A DNA stretch of 64,000 bases from Xylaria sp. FL1777 (Eukaryota; Ascomycota; Sordariomycetes; Xylariales; Xylariaceae). The number at the start of each line of letters is the position of its first letter. The first letter of the stretch is position 1. Under the pieces are notes generated by a model. It searched no databases and was not told where the DNA came from. It was given only the letters and a program-made list of their open reading frames with translations. The stretch is from the NCBI GenBank assembly GCA_022578965.1, contig MU400556.1:66823-130822 (forward strand), in the 5' to 3' direction. Below are positions 35,316 through 47,100 of this stretch, piece by piece. Position numbers and translations under genes: made by a program.

Positions 35316-36380
35316 ATGGTCGCAGCGCGGCTCCCCACGACCTTGGGCCGCCGCCTCCAGAACGTGACCTTTCTGTCGCCGAGCAGAGTCCAGCAGCGGC
35401 GCTGGGCACAAGTACATGACGTTCGGTTCCTCGCAACGACACAGGCACCGCGAAACATCGCCGAGAAGTACCGCGAGAAGCTCGACCGCAAGGCCCAAGC
35501 CGAAGGGCTCCGTGACATCAGCGAGCTCAAAGCTGCCTACGCCGACCGCATCGAGGACCTGAAGAAGAGAGACAACATCTCGGTCCCGGGTCTCGACGCC
35601 CTTCTCGCAGACGAAGAGCCAGAGGCCCGGAAAGAGACCCAGACCCAGACAAAATCAGAATCACAACCACAACCACAACCACAACGTCCAACGCCTTCCG
35701 GCTCGACTACCCCACAAGGCTCGATAAAGCCCCTCTCCGAGATCCTCGACCTGCCCAAGGCGCGCGCGCTCCCCGTGGGAGAACTCTCGACCATCTGGCG
35801 GCGCCGCCACGCCTCGTCGGCGAACTCGCTGTGCGCCGTGATCCCGACGGCGACGTACGCGGGGCTGGAGCGCACAGCGCGCGCGCACCCGACCTTCGTG
35901 CTGCCGGTGCCGCGCGAGGGCCAGGGCAGCGAGATCCACTTCCTGCAGTGGGTGTTCGACGCGGCCTCGGGCACGAGCACGGTGCTGTTCACGCAGCTGG
36001 CCGAGTTCAAGGCGCGCGGCGAGTTCGCGCAGCCGCACACCAGCATCACGCACTACGCCGACTACGGCGACGGCGGCGGCGGTGGTCTTGGGAATAATCC
36101 CGAGGGGAAGAGGGGGGAGGAGCAGGGGGGAAATGAGACGATGGCAGGGCTGTCGCACGAGAGGAACCAGGGCGTCGTCCTCATGGCCGGCAGCGTCGTC
36201 GAGGGGCGCGGCGCCTCCGTCCACGACGCCCGGTGGCTCGTCATGCTGCTGCAGCTCTTCTACGGCGAGCCGGGCGCCGGCGGGGACCCTGCCAAGAGAA
36301 AACTGCTTGCCGAGTTCGGCAGGGGAGATGGCAATTTCTCTGTTGAGAGGCTGCTCGAGGAGAGCGAGAGGCTTGGTTGA
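35316..36380 (+). CDS. ATP11: Mitochondrial F1-ATPase assembly factor ATP11
   Basis: A chaperone that binds free F1 beta subunits in the mitochondrial matrix before alpha3-beta3 assembly. A single 354-codon exon. The first 40 residues are Arg-rich without acidic residues, a mitochondrial presequence. Residues 45-90 are a predicted charged helix (NIAEKYREKLDRKAQAEG). A Gln/Pro-rich linker (about 108-130) leads to the ATP11 core, with the family block ALPVGELSTIWRRRH near residues 148-162, then PTFVLPVPRE, the FLQWVF block and TSITHYADYGD. A Gly/Glu-rich insert (about 252-272) interrupts the core just before the conserved GVVLMAG block. Codon use is notably GC-rich from about 35750 to 36100 compared with neighbours. 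Identity is strong. Confidence 0.92.
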   Translation: MVAARLPTTLGRRLQNVTFLSPSRVQQRRWAQVHDVRFLATTQAPRNIAEKYREKLDRKAQAEGLRDISELKAAYADRIEDLKKRDNISVPGLDALLADEEPEARKETQTQTKSESQPQPQPQRPTPSGSTTPQGSIKPLSEILDLPKARALPVGELSTIWRRRHASSANSLCAVIPTATYAGLERTARAHPTFVLPVPREGQGSEIHFLQWVFDAASGTSTVLFTQLAEFKARGEFAQPHTSITHYADYGDGGGGGLGNNPEGKRGEEQGGNETMAGLSHERNQGVVLMAGSVVEGRGASVHDARWLVMLLQLFYGEPGAGGDPAKRKLLAEFGRGDGNFSVERLLEESERLG

Positions 36381-37064
36381 GACGGCTGCTGACCAGCCCC
36401 AAGAGAGCTGGGGGTTGATGGATGCGGAAGTATCCCCGTAGGCGAAAATACGAGTCTGCGCGGCAAAAAGGGCGTGGGGAGGGGGGAAAGGGATTGATTC
36501 ATGACAACTGCGCTGAACAATGAAGGGTCGCGGCGTCGCGAAGAATGCGGCCGTGGTTGGGAGAGGCCGTCTGCATACTTACGTATATATATATATATAC
36601 TGGAGTTCGCAGATGGGGCCAAATGCTCTACGGAATCCCACGCTTAGCAGCTTGGGTATGTTTCCTAGACACTTGCATTTGCGTTGAAGGGTGGCAGTTC
36701 CCCCTATCTTACCCACTGAGCATGGTGTACATATATATATACATTTAGAAGCGCTGTTTAGCATTTGTACATATGTGTAAAATTAAGATAAATTAGAAGA
36801 TACAAAGGTTGGAGATATCATGGCGGCTTCTCGTATTGTATATACGGAGTATAGAGATTATGAGGCATGTTACTTAAATCAGAAAAAGACACTCTTATCT
36901 TTATCGTCTGAATGAAGCGTTTAATCTATTATGCGACCGATTTCTTGACTCGGTATGTCTTTAGTCTTGGCGTATTAACTGATAATTCGAATATCTACGT
37001 CTTAGCTATAGCGCAGAAGTAAGTGGTATACAGATCCAACAAAAGGGTTACATCTTCTCTACAC

Positions 37065-37103
<39 letters not shown>

Positions 37104-37151
37104 GTCTACACTCTGCCACCTGCATTAACTCCCCGCACGCAGAAGCTTTTA
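36381..37151. other. Convergent 3' intergenic region with microsatellites
   Basis: Lies between the ends of ATP11 (+) and the acyl-CoA ligase (-). It contains TA-dinucleotide runs at about 36584-36599 and 36731-36741 and a long CT run at 37069-37100. No gene. Confidence 0.6.
37069..37100. repeat. CT dinucleotide microsatellite (16 units)
   Basis: Sixteen uninterrupted CT units, read directly, about 50 bases beyond the stop codon of the minus-strand acyl-CoA ligase gene and therefore probably in its 3' untranslated region. Confidence 0.9.
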
Positions 37152-39122
37152 TTATAGCTTCGCACCAGCCGCGCGGTCCTCGGCCTTGGCCTTCTCTTTC
37201 AAGACGCGGCGCAGCAGCTTTCCGCTCGCGTTCTTCGGGATCTCGTCGATGAAGCGCACGCCGCCGCGGAGCTTCTTGTGCTCGGCGACGCGGCCGCCAA
37301 GCCACGCGATGATCTCCTCCGCCTTGGAATCGTCGCGCGGCACGCCCGGCTTCAAGACCAGGTACGCCCGTGGAACCTCCGTCTCCCGCTGCCGGTCGTG
37401 CGCGGGGATCACGCAGGCGTCTGCGATGTCCTCGTGCCCTTGCAAGATGCCTTCGAGCTCCGCGGGCGCTACTTGGAAGCCCTCTGTTTTGTCTGTGTTA
37501 GCTCTGCAATTTCGCCGATTGCGTGATTCACCAAGATTTATTGTTGCTGAGATCGCTCTATGTCGTCTGCAAGAAGACTTGACCATGGTGGAATGGGGGA
37601 GGAGAGGGTATAAAAAGAACGTTAGACTTACTATACTTGATCAACTCCTTCAGTCTGTCCGTGATGTATAGATTTCCTTTTTCATCGAAGTATCCAATGT
37701 CGCCGGTCCTAAAGTAACCATCGGCGCTAAAGGTATCTTTATGCAGTTCTGGGCGGTTGAGATAACCGGGGAAAACGTTGGGGCCCTTCACCCAGAGCTC
37801 GCCCTCTTGACTGCTGGATAGCTCCTTTCCATCTGGATCGACAATCTTAGCCTCAATGTTTGGCAGTAGCTTGCCTGCGGAACCATTATACCGCTTCCAG
37901 TCGCAGATGATACCCTTTGTGAGCGTCGGCGCAGTCTCCGAGAGTCCGTAGCCCTGCATGATGGGGATCGTCAACCGGTCCCAAACCATTTCCACGAGGT
38001 CGCGACCCAAGGGTGCGGCACCTGAGTTCATGAACTTGACGGACGAGAGATCGTATTTCGACACGGCCGGGTGCTTGGCCAGTGCTAGTACCACCGGCGG
38101 TGGAACCGACGCAAAAGTGATTCCGAATTCTTGGATTGCCTGGCATGCCTTTTCTAGTTCAAACTTGGGCAAGACTATCACCGGCAGTCCCATACGTATG
38201 CCTGAGAGTGCGATACATGTGAGACCCTAGAATTTTGCGTTAGCCGCCTCCTCGACGTGCGAGCGTAACGTATATGCGTATAGGTAAGTGCTCACATAGA
38301 CATGAAAGAACGGCAAGATCGCTAATTGCTTGTCACCATTTCCGTCCAACCCACCAGTGTGGTACAGCCCATTAAATCTATCAACATATTCCAACTGAGC
38401 AACGTTGGAAACGATGTTGAAATGCGTCAGCTGGACGCCTTTGGGCAACCCGGTGGTGCCGGACGAGTACACTATAAAGGCGACGTCCTTTTTCGGATCG
38501 ACACGCGCCGGTCCCAAATTAAACGCGCTCAAAAGACCCGTGTGCTTGATCTCCGTGAAGTGCTTGAATTTGCCGCCGGGGTCACGTCCATCGCCGAGGA
38601 GGATGATGCGGTCCTCTGGCAGGCCGATGATGCGCGCGGCTTCGCGCACAACGGGTAGCATCGGCAGCTGGGTGACAATGCCCTTGGCGCCCGAGTCCTT
38701 CATCTGGAAAGCGAGCTCCTTGGCCGTGTAGGTCGGGTTGGCGGTGCTGGCGGCACCCCCGACGTAGTGCACGCCGAAGAACACGGGGGCATAGTCCACG
38801 CTGTTAGGAGTGAAGAAACCCAACACATCGCCCTTCTTGAAGCCCCATTGCGAACGTAACCCGCGGCCAAACTCGATGGCGGTGTTCTTTACCTGTGCCC
38901 AGCTATACGAGCGTTTGGTGCCCGCATCTATGTAGATCTCTAAAGGGCTGGTTAATAGACCTAAGCGTATAATGGTTCCGATACAGCTCATGGAAGAGCT
39001 GTTCGAGTTTAGGAAGGATTACCTTTGTCATCGGACCATGGCTTATCTTTTCCCTCAAAGAGATAAGTCCATAAGTCGACATTAGGAATGTCAATCTCTT
39101 CGTACAGCGGCTTTACAGGCAT
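37152..39122 (-). CDS. 4-coumarate-CoA ligase-like acyl-CoA ligase, peroxisomal (PTS1 AKL)
   Basis: An ATP-dependent acid-CoA ligase of the ANL superfamily; the substrate is probably a fatty or aromatic acid. Four exons in transcript order: 39122-39023, 38939-38296, 38226-37632 and 37483-37152, encoding 556 residues. The P-loop-like AMP-binding motif is YSSGTTGLPKG (residues 191-201), the adenylation motif QGYGLSETAPT lies near 341, and the hinge block YFRTGDIGYFD, then DRLKELIKYKGFQVAPAE, is complete across the last intron. The C-terminal catalytic Lys region is PKNASGKLLRR. The protein ends AKL, a functional variant of the SKL peroxisomal targeting signal, so import into peroxisomes is expected. 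The second exon's acceptor is the TTTAG at 38940-38944; the more obvious upstream CCAG would put a stop in frame. Confidence 0.92.
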
Positions 39123-40029
39123 GACGGCGGCGGTGGTTGTTAGACTTGAGCGATGGATGTGACGGTTGAAGTCGTTGAGTTGTTTTGTTTATAAGTGGTA
39201 TCCAACATTACCTAATAGATAATACCTCGGTAATATAACGATTAGTTAGTTTATTGTTGGTGTTATGGCTGTTGGGGCTATGTTTGCGTATGGTACACTA
39301 TGGAAATAGTGTTGGGATATCACGGCCCCAGAAGGAGTTTAGGGAGTTTAGGTAACTAACTACCTAAGGGCAAATTAAGGCGGGGGAGATGGCCAATGAC
39401 AATAAACTAGGATGAGGTCTGAATGTTGATGCATTTCCCCAGTTGGTATCCGCAACTAAGCGTATTGACCCTCGGCAAGCTGACACCTAGCCCCGGTAAA
39501 AGAGCTACACCTTGGTAAGTGCACTATTCATCACAACATGAACCTCATCTCGGATATAGAGTTCAAATGTAATCTTTGGTGTACCATGTACCTAAGGTAC
39601 CTATATATATGTATGTATATGTGTATGCATATATGATAAAAACACTATCTTTGAGGTAATCATAGAGTCTTTAAAATCCCAACTCTTAAACGGCAATAAA
39701 CGATTCGTGCGGCGTACGTAGTCTATTACCGAAGACTATGAATCCATAGCCACTGACATCTCGCTGCTCTCTGAGCTGGTCTCGCCGTCTTGAAACGTAG
39801 ATTTATTACATTAGGGCGAGTCACTGCTCGACTGCTCAATCTCTTCTATTTTCGTCTCTTTATCAGAAGGTACCCAGGCTGAGACCGACTCGCACCCTCT
39901 CGGGACTCTACACCGATCTCTAGCATTACACTATAACGTTCAGTCAGTCATCGCATCTTCGAGCGTAATTTATAGCAATGTGTGAAGCTTGTAGAGTGTA
40001 TCTTGGCCCCTAAAAGAGAGCACTACATT
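39123..40029. other. Intergenic region between two minus-strand lipid genes
   Basis: Holds the promoter of the acyl-CoA ligase (right of 39122) and the 3' region of the lipase. GTACCTAAGGTACC words and a short TATATG run occur near 39590-39630. No gene. Confidence 0.55.
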
Positions 40030-42276
40030 CTAGAATGTATTGAAACGGGAGAAAATCGACCTGGAAGATTGATTGCTTACCGTTTTCCACAACACCTCTC
40101 GAACCTCCTCAAACACTTGAGTAACGGCGTCCATCGCCCATATGACATCGAGATGTTCGTACCCAGGAATCACCTTGCTGTGAATCACCTTGACGTGTGG
40201 CTCTCGGCCTCGCTCAAAGCGGCGGAGAAGCTTCTCCCCATTGACTAGATTATCATTCTGTGCCACCCACAAGGCAAACGGAGGGACCCTCTCGTCGTAC
40301 CACGCCGTCGATCCTTTAGGTTTCCGCCTCGGCAGGTCTGTCGATTTTCGTGAGGGCTCGAGCTTTTTGTGGACATGACTTAAAACATGAAGGTGGGCTG
40401 GATGGCCATCTGTCTCGCCTTCTCCGTCTTCTCTTTCTTCAGAGCGCCATTCCTCCTTCGTGGAGAGGATGCACTTGTGTTTTGCAAAACACTCTCGTCC
40501 AAGCCACCAGCGCATAGACTCAGCGCTGACATAGACGGGGGCAAACTGAAACATACGGTTCCTCAGTTCGCGATCCCAACGTGCGTCGGTCCAGTCAAAG
40601 AGAAAGGAGAAGACCTTGTATCCAAGCCAACCGTAAATGCGGGGGTTTAAGATGGAATGCATCGTCATCATGAGGGGAATGAACGCGTGGATACCGAACA
40701 TGAGGCGGAAGAGAGCTGGTGATATCACTCGCATGAACTTGAAATACATCTTTCCGATTAAAGGACCCGCATAGGCAGCTGGTGCAAGAGCGCAAAACAC
40801 GGTGAGCTTCTCGCCTAGCTCTGGCCTCTGTTCCTTTGCGAGGGCGACGAATGTTTGTGTCGTGCCTTGCGAATGGCAAACTAGGCCAATTTTCTCAAAG
40901 CCAGTCTCATGAATAACACGAGATGTGAGAGACGTTAGGTCAAAAACGCCCATCTGTCGAATATTCCAATTCCACATCCGTGGATCTGAATAATCCAAAA
41001 GCGCGTGTTTCGGGTTAAACCCACATCTATTATTGCCTAGCCAGACGTCGTAACCCGACTTGCAAAGATAGAAGGCCAATGAATCATCATCGTTCACGCA
41101 ATATGCGCCGGCGCTCTGAAGTAGACCGTGCATAAGGAGAACAGGAAACTTGCGTTTCTGGGTCGGATCTTTGAGACGTTTTTTTGATTTGCCGGTGAAG
41201 GGGTCTGGTCCCCGATAAGATCTGTCGGCCTCGTCTAGTTTCGTGTATTCCCTTGGATCGTAGACATGCCATAGGTCAATAATGAAACCACTATTAAAGT
41301 TCAGGTGTTAGAAGGATTAGATTCACCAAGGTTTCGTGAGATGTAGAGAGGAAGCTTTAGCTAAAGCATGAAATAAGTGATTCTGGAATGCTTACTCTTC
41401 TGTTTGCACCTGGAACTCCTCCACATCTAAACCCACACGTCGCGCGTAATATCCCACATCGCAGATGATGGGATCTGGGCCTCCCTCTGTAGGGATAAAC
41501 CCATCGTGGCTTAACGGACACTCCTGGCCGTCGTTACCCCTACTTATAGACTCCCTCCTTTTCCAGAACCTTTCCTGTTCTTTTCGGGTGTTGCTTCGCC
41601 GAGCCTCTTCTTCGTGAAGTGGTCTCGAAGCATCGGGATTTCGAAATGTGAGCCGTAGCCATATTCTATTACATACTACAGGTATGCTTGTGAACAACGC
41701 CCCCAGGACTATGACCGCTAGGAAAGCGGCACTGAGGAAAAAGGATGAAAGCTGAAATGTCCAACATTGTAAATCTCGAAGCAAGGAAGGAGGGCCGTAT
41801 AACGGAAGCGGAGGGAATAGCGGATGTGTGTGTGACAGCGGCATAGAACTTCGCAAGTCGCCATCAGATTGTTGTGAAGCTTCATCGTCCTCGTGAGGAG
41901 ATATCTTCGAGAGAAGCCTGGTCGTTAAATTCTCGTCGTCCCGTGGGCTCTGAGGTGCGACATAAGCTTCGCTATTTGCATGGCCGTTTTGTTTTAAGAC
42001 TTCGCTGTTCAATCCATCCCTTAATGCATTGAGTTTGTAGGCCTCTTGGAGAGGGACTGCCGGTAGGCGGCTGCCGTCGCCGGTGACTATGACAGCATCT
42101 TTAGGCGTTACGAATTGAGCTCTAACGGCGACGGAGTTTGGGTTGTCGGGTCCCAGGGGTTTCTCGAGGGAAAGCTTTTCGGACTGTTTAGCGAACTCGA
42201 CGGCGGCAGTTGATACGAGTGTATCTAGAGGCGGTGGTACGGATTTCTGCCCGTCGTCGTCAACGACTCGTCCCAT
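40030..42276 (-). CDS. Membrane-anchored steryl ester hydrolase-type lipase
   Basis: An acid-lipase-type alpha/beta hydrolase related to yeast Tgl1/Yeh1/Yeh2, which release fatty acids from steryl esters on lipid droplets or membranes. Two exons in transcript order, 42276-41396 and 41290-40030, encode 713 residues. A 170-residue hydrophilic N-terminus precedes one membrane span (about 175-201, FFLSAAFLAVIVLGALF). The junction restores the family block VQTEDGFIIDLWHV. The lipase domain has LMHGLLQSAGAY, the nucleophile CHSQGTT with Ser434, an Asp in WVAQNDNLVNG and the His in GYEHLDVIWAMD. The extreme C-terminus is uncertain: after VLWKT a GTAAGC donor could be used, with an acceptor (TCTTTTAG) about 90 bases downstream that would replace the last residues. 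Confidence 0.9.
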
Positions 42277-44190
42277 TGTTTATGTTTTAACGAATTCGAG
42301 GCCGCGCACAAGAGCAATATGGATGAAGCAAGGTAGGGATACTGATAAACTCGGCCAGCCTTCTCGCCACGGCTGCGTTGTAGAAACAATCGTAAATATC
42401 TAAATGTCAGACGTATGAGAATGCGACTCACGTCGTGATTGATGGAGTTTTATTGGAATTGAGGCATGGCCACGCTTTCTTCTCCTCTATCCCTATGATG
42501 GCGTATGGATTTTGGCTGCTTCTTTGTTACTTGGCTCACGGTGGCCGCGAGCTAGAGGGCCAATCTCTTAACAGGTTAATATATCATGGATTAGTAGTCT
42601 GGATATCTATACGTATCTAGGGAATGCAAATCAAGGTTCGGAAATACACGATCTTGGGTCGATGTAGACTACCGGTATCTAGTATCGTACACATACGTCA
42701 CCTGCCTGCACTACACTGTTAGCTTTGGTAGTGTGTACTTCCTCTGGTCGGAATCCTGGTAGCCGTCTCGAGTAGCCGCCGACCCGAGCGGTGGGGCCCG
42801 TCGATTACTACGTCAAAGGTTTTTTTCATGTGAAAATCCCTAGATGTTGTTTAAGATCACGCCTGATGCTGTTTTGGGCATCTCGATAAGCCCACTACAG
42901 TCCCGTAGGTAATGCATCGATCACTTGATCGTGTAATGAGCGACGCCACACGAAGAGCGAAGAGCTATGAGATGGAAACACTTCACATTCTCTTGGTAAA
43001 CCGCGGCACATAATTGGGAATTATAAGCTGTTATATGCGAAAAGTCAAGCCGAGGAAAGGTGAAATGGCTATGCTGAAAAGTTAGGACTACAGAAGGAAA
43101 GAAAGCCGAAAGACCTGCAGAGATGAACATACTTACATGTACAGACGTATTCGGCATCATGTAGGGCTTATCCCTCTCCACAGAGCACCACTCAACACCC
43201 TTGGCCAGTGTTTCACTACATTCCTACCTAACGCAGTATAACATACCTCCTAGGTAGTATAAGAGACGCACTATGATTACACCACTGGTTCGCTGCAGTT
43301 TTGCTGCAGCTCTACTTAAACAAGATTTCCGGGTTTAACAAATTATTTCATTAGTTATTTAATAATGGAATATTATTTGTGTCTTTTGTCTCTTTCTGTT
43401 TTCTATAATAAGCATTGATATTTGTCATAGGTGTTACAAGTCTACTAACTTCGCCCACTAATCTCTTGAGGTTTTGAGGTTTGAGGTTCGATTTCTAGCG
43501 CACTGACCTAGCCTAGGGGGTAAGATAAGCTGTTGTTGTGGGGAGGGGATCAGACGCCCTGTATGCTCGTATTCGGTACTATGCGAGTAAAAGACTTATC
43601 ACTACGCATACATGTAACTAGGAGACAGACGGATAGTGTATATATATATGGGGCAGAAAAGTTGTTGTATTATACTGATATCCCCAGATGATGCCTCTTC
43701 TTAGTAGAATGTCGGAAATAAATTAGGTTACTTACTTACTTGCTCAACTGCCAGCATATCATGTGCCTAAACCACGTGACTTGAATGTCAGCTATCAGAA
43801 GCTGTCGGTGTTAGCCATGAATCTCCGACCTCTAGGCTCCATATCAACCCCGAGCTATGCCGTTATCCGTTATCACTTTGTCACCTCCTGTGCCTCGGCC
43901 AAATCTGTTATGCATGTACCTGCCTGCCTTGGTAAATTGCTTGGCCTTAGAGGGCTGGAAAGATTAAAACAATTTGAAGCTGTACATGCGCTCTTCCTTG
44001 CGACGGCTTTCATTCACGCTGTCACAATCGAAAATTAGCAATAATTTCTACTCTCGTTCCAAGCTTCGAAGCTTATCCTCCAATGGGCAATGAATAAATA
44101 AGTAATCCCAATGAATCTGCCTCGGCGCATTGCATCTTGAGCTCGACAGTCTGACGAGTCGGCCGGGGAGCCGTAACTCGCGTGAAGGAG
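42277..44190. other. Divergent promoter region between the lipase and PEX6
   Basis: A 1.9-kb region between divergently transcribed lipase (-) and PEX6 (+). It contains a short TA run near 43639-43649 and scattered TACCTAGG words. A frame at 43763-44038 has no recognisable feature. No supportable gene. Confidence 0.55.
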
Positions 44191-47100
44191 ATGGCGACCA
44201 TGACAGCTTCAAACCGAGCTTCGAGTCCAACTCCAAGCCGTGGTCTGGATCACCAGCGAAAGCGTGCCGGTACCAGAAGACGGAGACGGAGACAAGATAA
44301 GCCTCCCATCTCCGCGCGACTTGTCCTCGACGACCACGTGAAAGGAGATGTGGGCATCTTGTCTGACGACCTCTTTGCTGACCTGTTCCCGTACCTCCAA
44401 CAACATGGTACGATATCCGTATTTGCGTCTATGGCGGTCTCTTTTGCCCACTCTTTTTCCTTCTTGATGTTGGTTGTGAGCGCATGTCTGATTGGTTTGC
44501 AGAGTCGGATGAGATCGACCAAAGCTATACCGCCCAAGTCCACCACGTAGCCATTGCGCCATGGGCTCCCGACGCAACCCCCCAGCGCACGAACTGGTCC
44601 GTCGTCCCCGTCACCAAATCGACTGCTCTGGCCCATTCGACTGTCCAGTTCTCCCCTTCGTCCTTGGCCCTCCAATCGTTCGCGACTGCTCTCCGGCAGA
44701 TTGCGCCCTCGAAGTTGTCGAGCCACAGCAGGACTGGCATTGAGATACATGTCTTAGACGTAGCCGCTCTGGCTCTGGATACTGTTTTTGTCAACCTTGA
44801 AAGTGACCTAGTCAGGAGATTGGAGAATGGCGAGGGTACCTTCTTCAGAGATCATCCCGCTGGTAAAGGCAAAGGCCATACTGCACTCAATACGCCTGCG
44901 GAGCGGCTTGCTGCTGCTCTACGTGTCGCTTTAGGTACACTTAAAGTCGTTCATAATGGTGACTTGTTTCCTCTGCCCTTACAACCGCACCCCATAACAC
45001 ATGTTCCTCCAAGCCCGGGAAAGGTGATGCTGTGTGAACCAGTAGCCCAGGGAATCCTAACTCCAACCACTAGAATCATCTTAACTCGCGGTCATTCTCA
45101 GTCCAAACAGGATCGTGCCGCCATGGCATCCGCCCAAGCCCTCAACGGAGCTGGCCAAGATGATGAAGATACGGCGACGGATCAATTCTTCTCAGCGGCT
45201 GAAGAACGTTACAAAACCGATACGCCAAACGAGAACTCGGATTTCGTGACAGAGACAGAGACCGAAGCGTCAGAAGTCGAGAACGAAGACGACCTATCAG
45301 ATGATTCTATGGATGAGATGATTTCTCTTACAATACCCACCTTGCCAACAACTAATGCTAGTGGTATTTCCACAATGCAACCCGGAACTCCCATGACCAT
45401 TGGAACACTCGGGCGTGGTAGAAAAACAAACGGCATACATACACCAGGGTCTGTGTTTTCGAGCTTCACAGCAACGACTGCGCGTCCTGATCGTCCCAAA
45501 GGCCGCCTTTTTAAGGCACACGGGTTGGTCAGTCCAATCCCAGCTGATTTGCTTCATCCTAAACCAACAGCCGAGGACGACGAGGAGGCTTTCATTTTTG
45601 TCGATATTACCTCTTTGAGTCGGATCGGTTGTTTCTCGGGAGACTGGGTAAGAATAGAAGCGGCCGATGAGCCACCGATGAACGGCGGAGGTTTGTTCGG
45701 CTTAGGGAGCTTCGGGGATCCCGGGGAAGAGCCAATTTGGCGGCCCGCCAAGATCTTTGGGCTCCCCGATGGCTACTCGCGCCGGCCCATGACGAGGATC
45801 CCGAGCTCGAAACATGAACCTGGAGGTCGACGCTTATCCTTCTTTGAATCCCAAATCCAAAAGCCAACAGGTCCAGGGGCTCATATGTCCCCTCTCTTGC
45901 TTGCTAATTTGGAGAATACGCCTTATGTTCGCCTTTCTCCTTTAAAAAGACACGCTTATCCCCTACGATCCGGTCAATCTAAAATAACTGGTGCATCTCA
46001 CCCACCTTATGCTCGAGATGTGACAGTACAGCAAATTCGAACCCCGATTTCTTCCGAAAAGGCACTGCAAACGGCCATACTCGGTGGCTTGAAGAATTAT
46101 TTTGCGCGAAGCTTACGTATTGTGAGAACTGGCGATCTGATTGCGGTACCCATCGATGCGCAGCTGGGGAGAACACTTCAGGAAACCGGAGGCTCAAATG
46201 ACGGGCTTGCTGTTGATGATTTGTTAGGGATCGCAGGATCGAATCAATCTTTGTCCGGCGCTACGTCCAAAGCCGACGCCGTTGCCTGGTTCCGGGTTAG
46301 CCACATAGTGAGGCAAAAGCCAGAAGTAGCTGATGATAATGATGACGATGATGAGGACATATGGGGGGCTGTTGCTTGTGTGAATACTGCTTCGACTCAG
46401 ATTGCACAATCAGGTAGCTTCACATGTTCTCTTCCAGGTGTCAAGTATAGCAACTGGCCATTTTATCTTGGCATCGAAGAAACTCCTCAGTCTACGTCGA
46501 TGTCCCAAGTCACAACGCTCCAACAGCTTCCCCAAACATACACATCACCTCTTAGGAGAAGACTCCGGGAACTTATGGCGGCTGCAACCAGCAAACGAGC
46601 TATTCACTTGAAAATACCCCCAGTAGCAGTTCTGCTCGTGTCAACACAGCGCAATATCGGGAAAGCAACTGTGGCTATGAACGCTAGCTCGGATATTGGC
46701 CTTCATACTTTCACCATCGACGCGTATGACATAGTCAATGAGAGCGGTGCGGGAGGCAGCGATATGAAGACAGAAGGCTTTCTGAAAGCACGAGCCGACC
46801 GTGCCATGAGTTGTGGGCCCGAACACTGCACTCTGGTAATTCGACACGTAGAGGCTTTGACAGCAGATCGAATGGTAACGGCTGTAAAGGAAATCCTTGC
46901 TGACACCAGAGTCTTGATCGCCACCACGACTGAAGTCGATAAAGTACCAGATGGGGTACGAGGTCTTTTTACGCATGAGATAGAGATGGGTGCTCCCGAT
47001 GAAGGTGAACGTGAGGGTATTTTGCGTTCTATCGTAAATAGCCGAGGAGTATCTTTGGCACCTGATGTGGAGCTCAGCGGCGTTGCTATCAAGACGGCAG

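Noticed and set aside
35661..36224. 187-codon minus-strand frame within ATP11
   Set aside because: Caused by high GC in ATP11; the Arg/Ala/Leu-rich product has no family features.
43470..43510. GGTTCGATTTC, resembling a tRNA B box
   Set aside because: No matching A box, anticodon arm or acceptor stem could be paired upstream.
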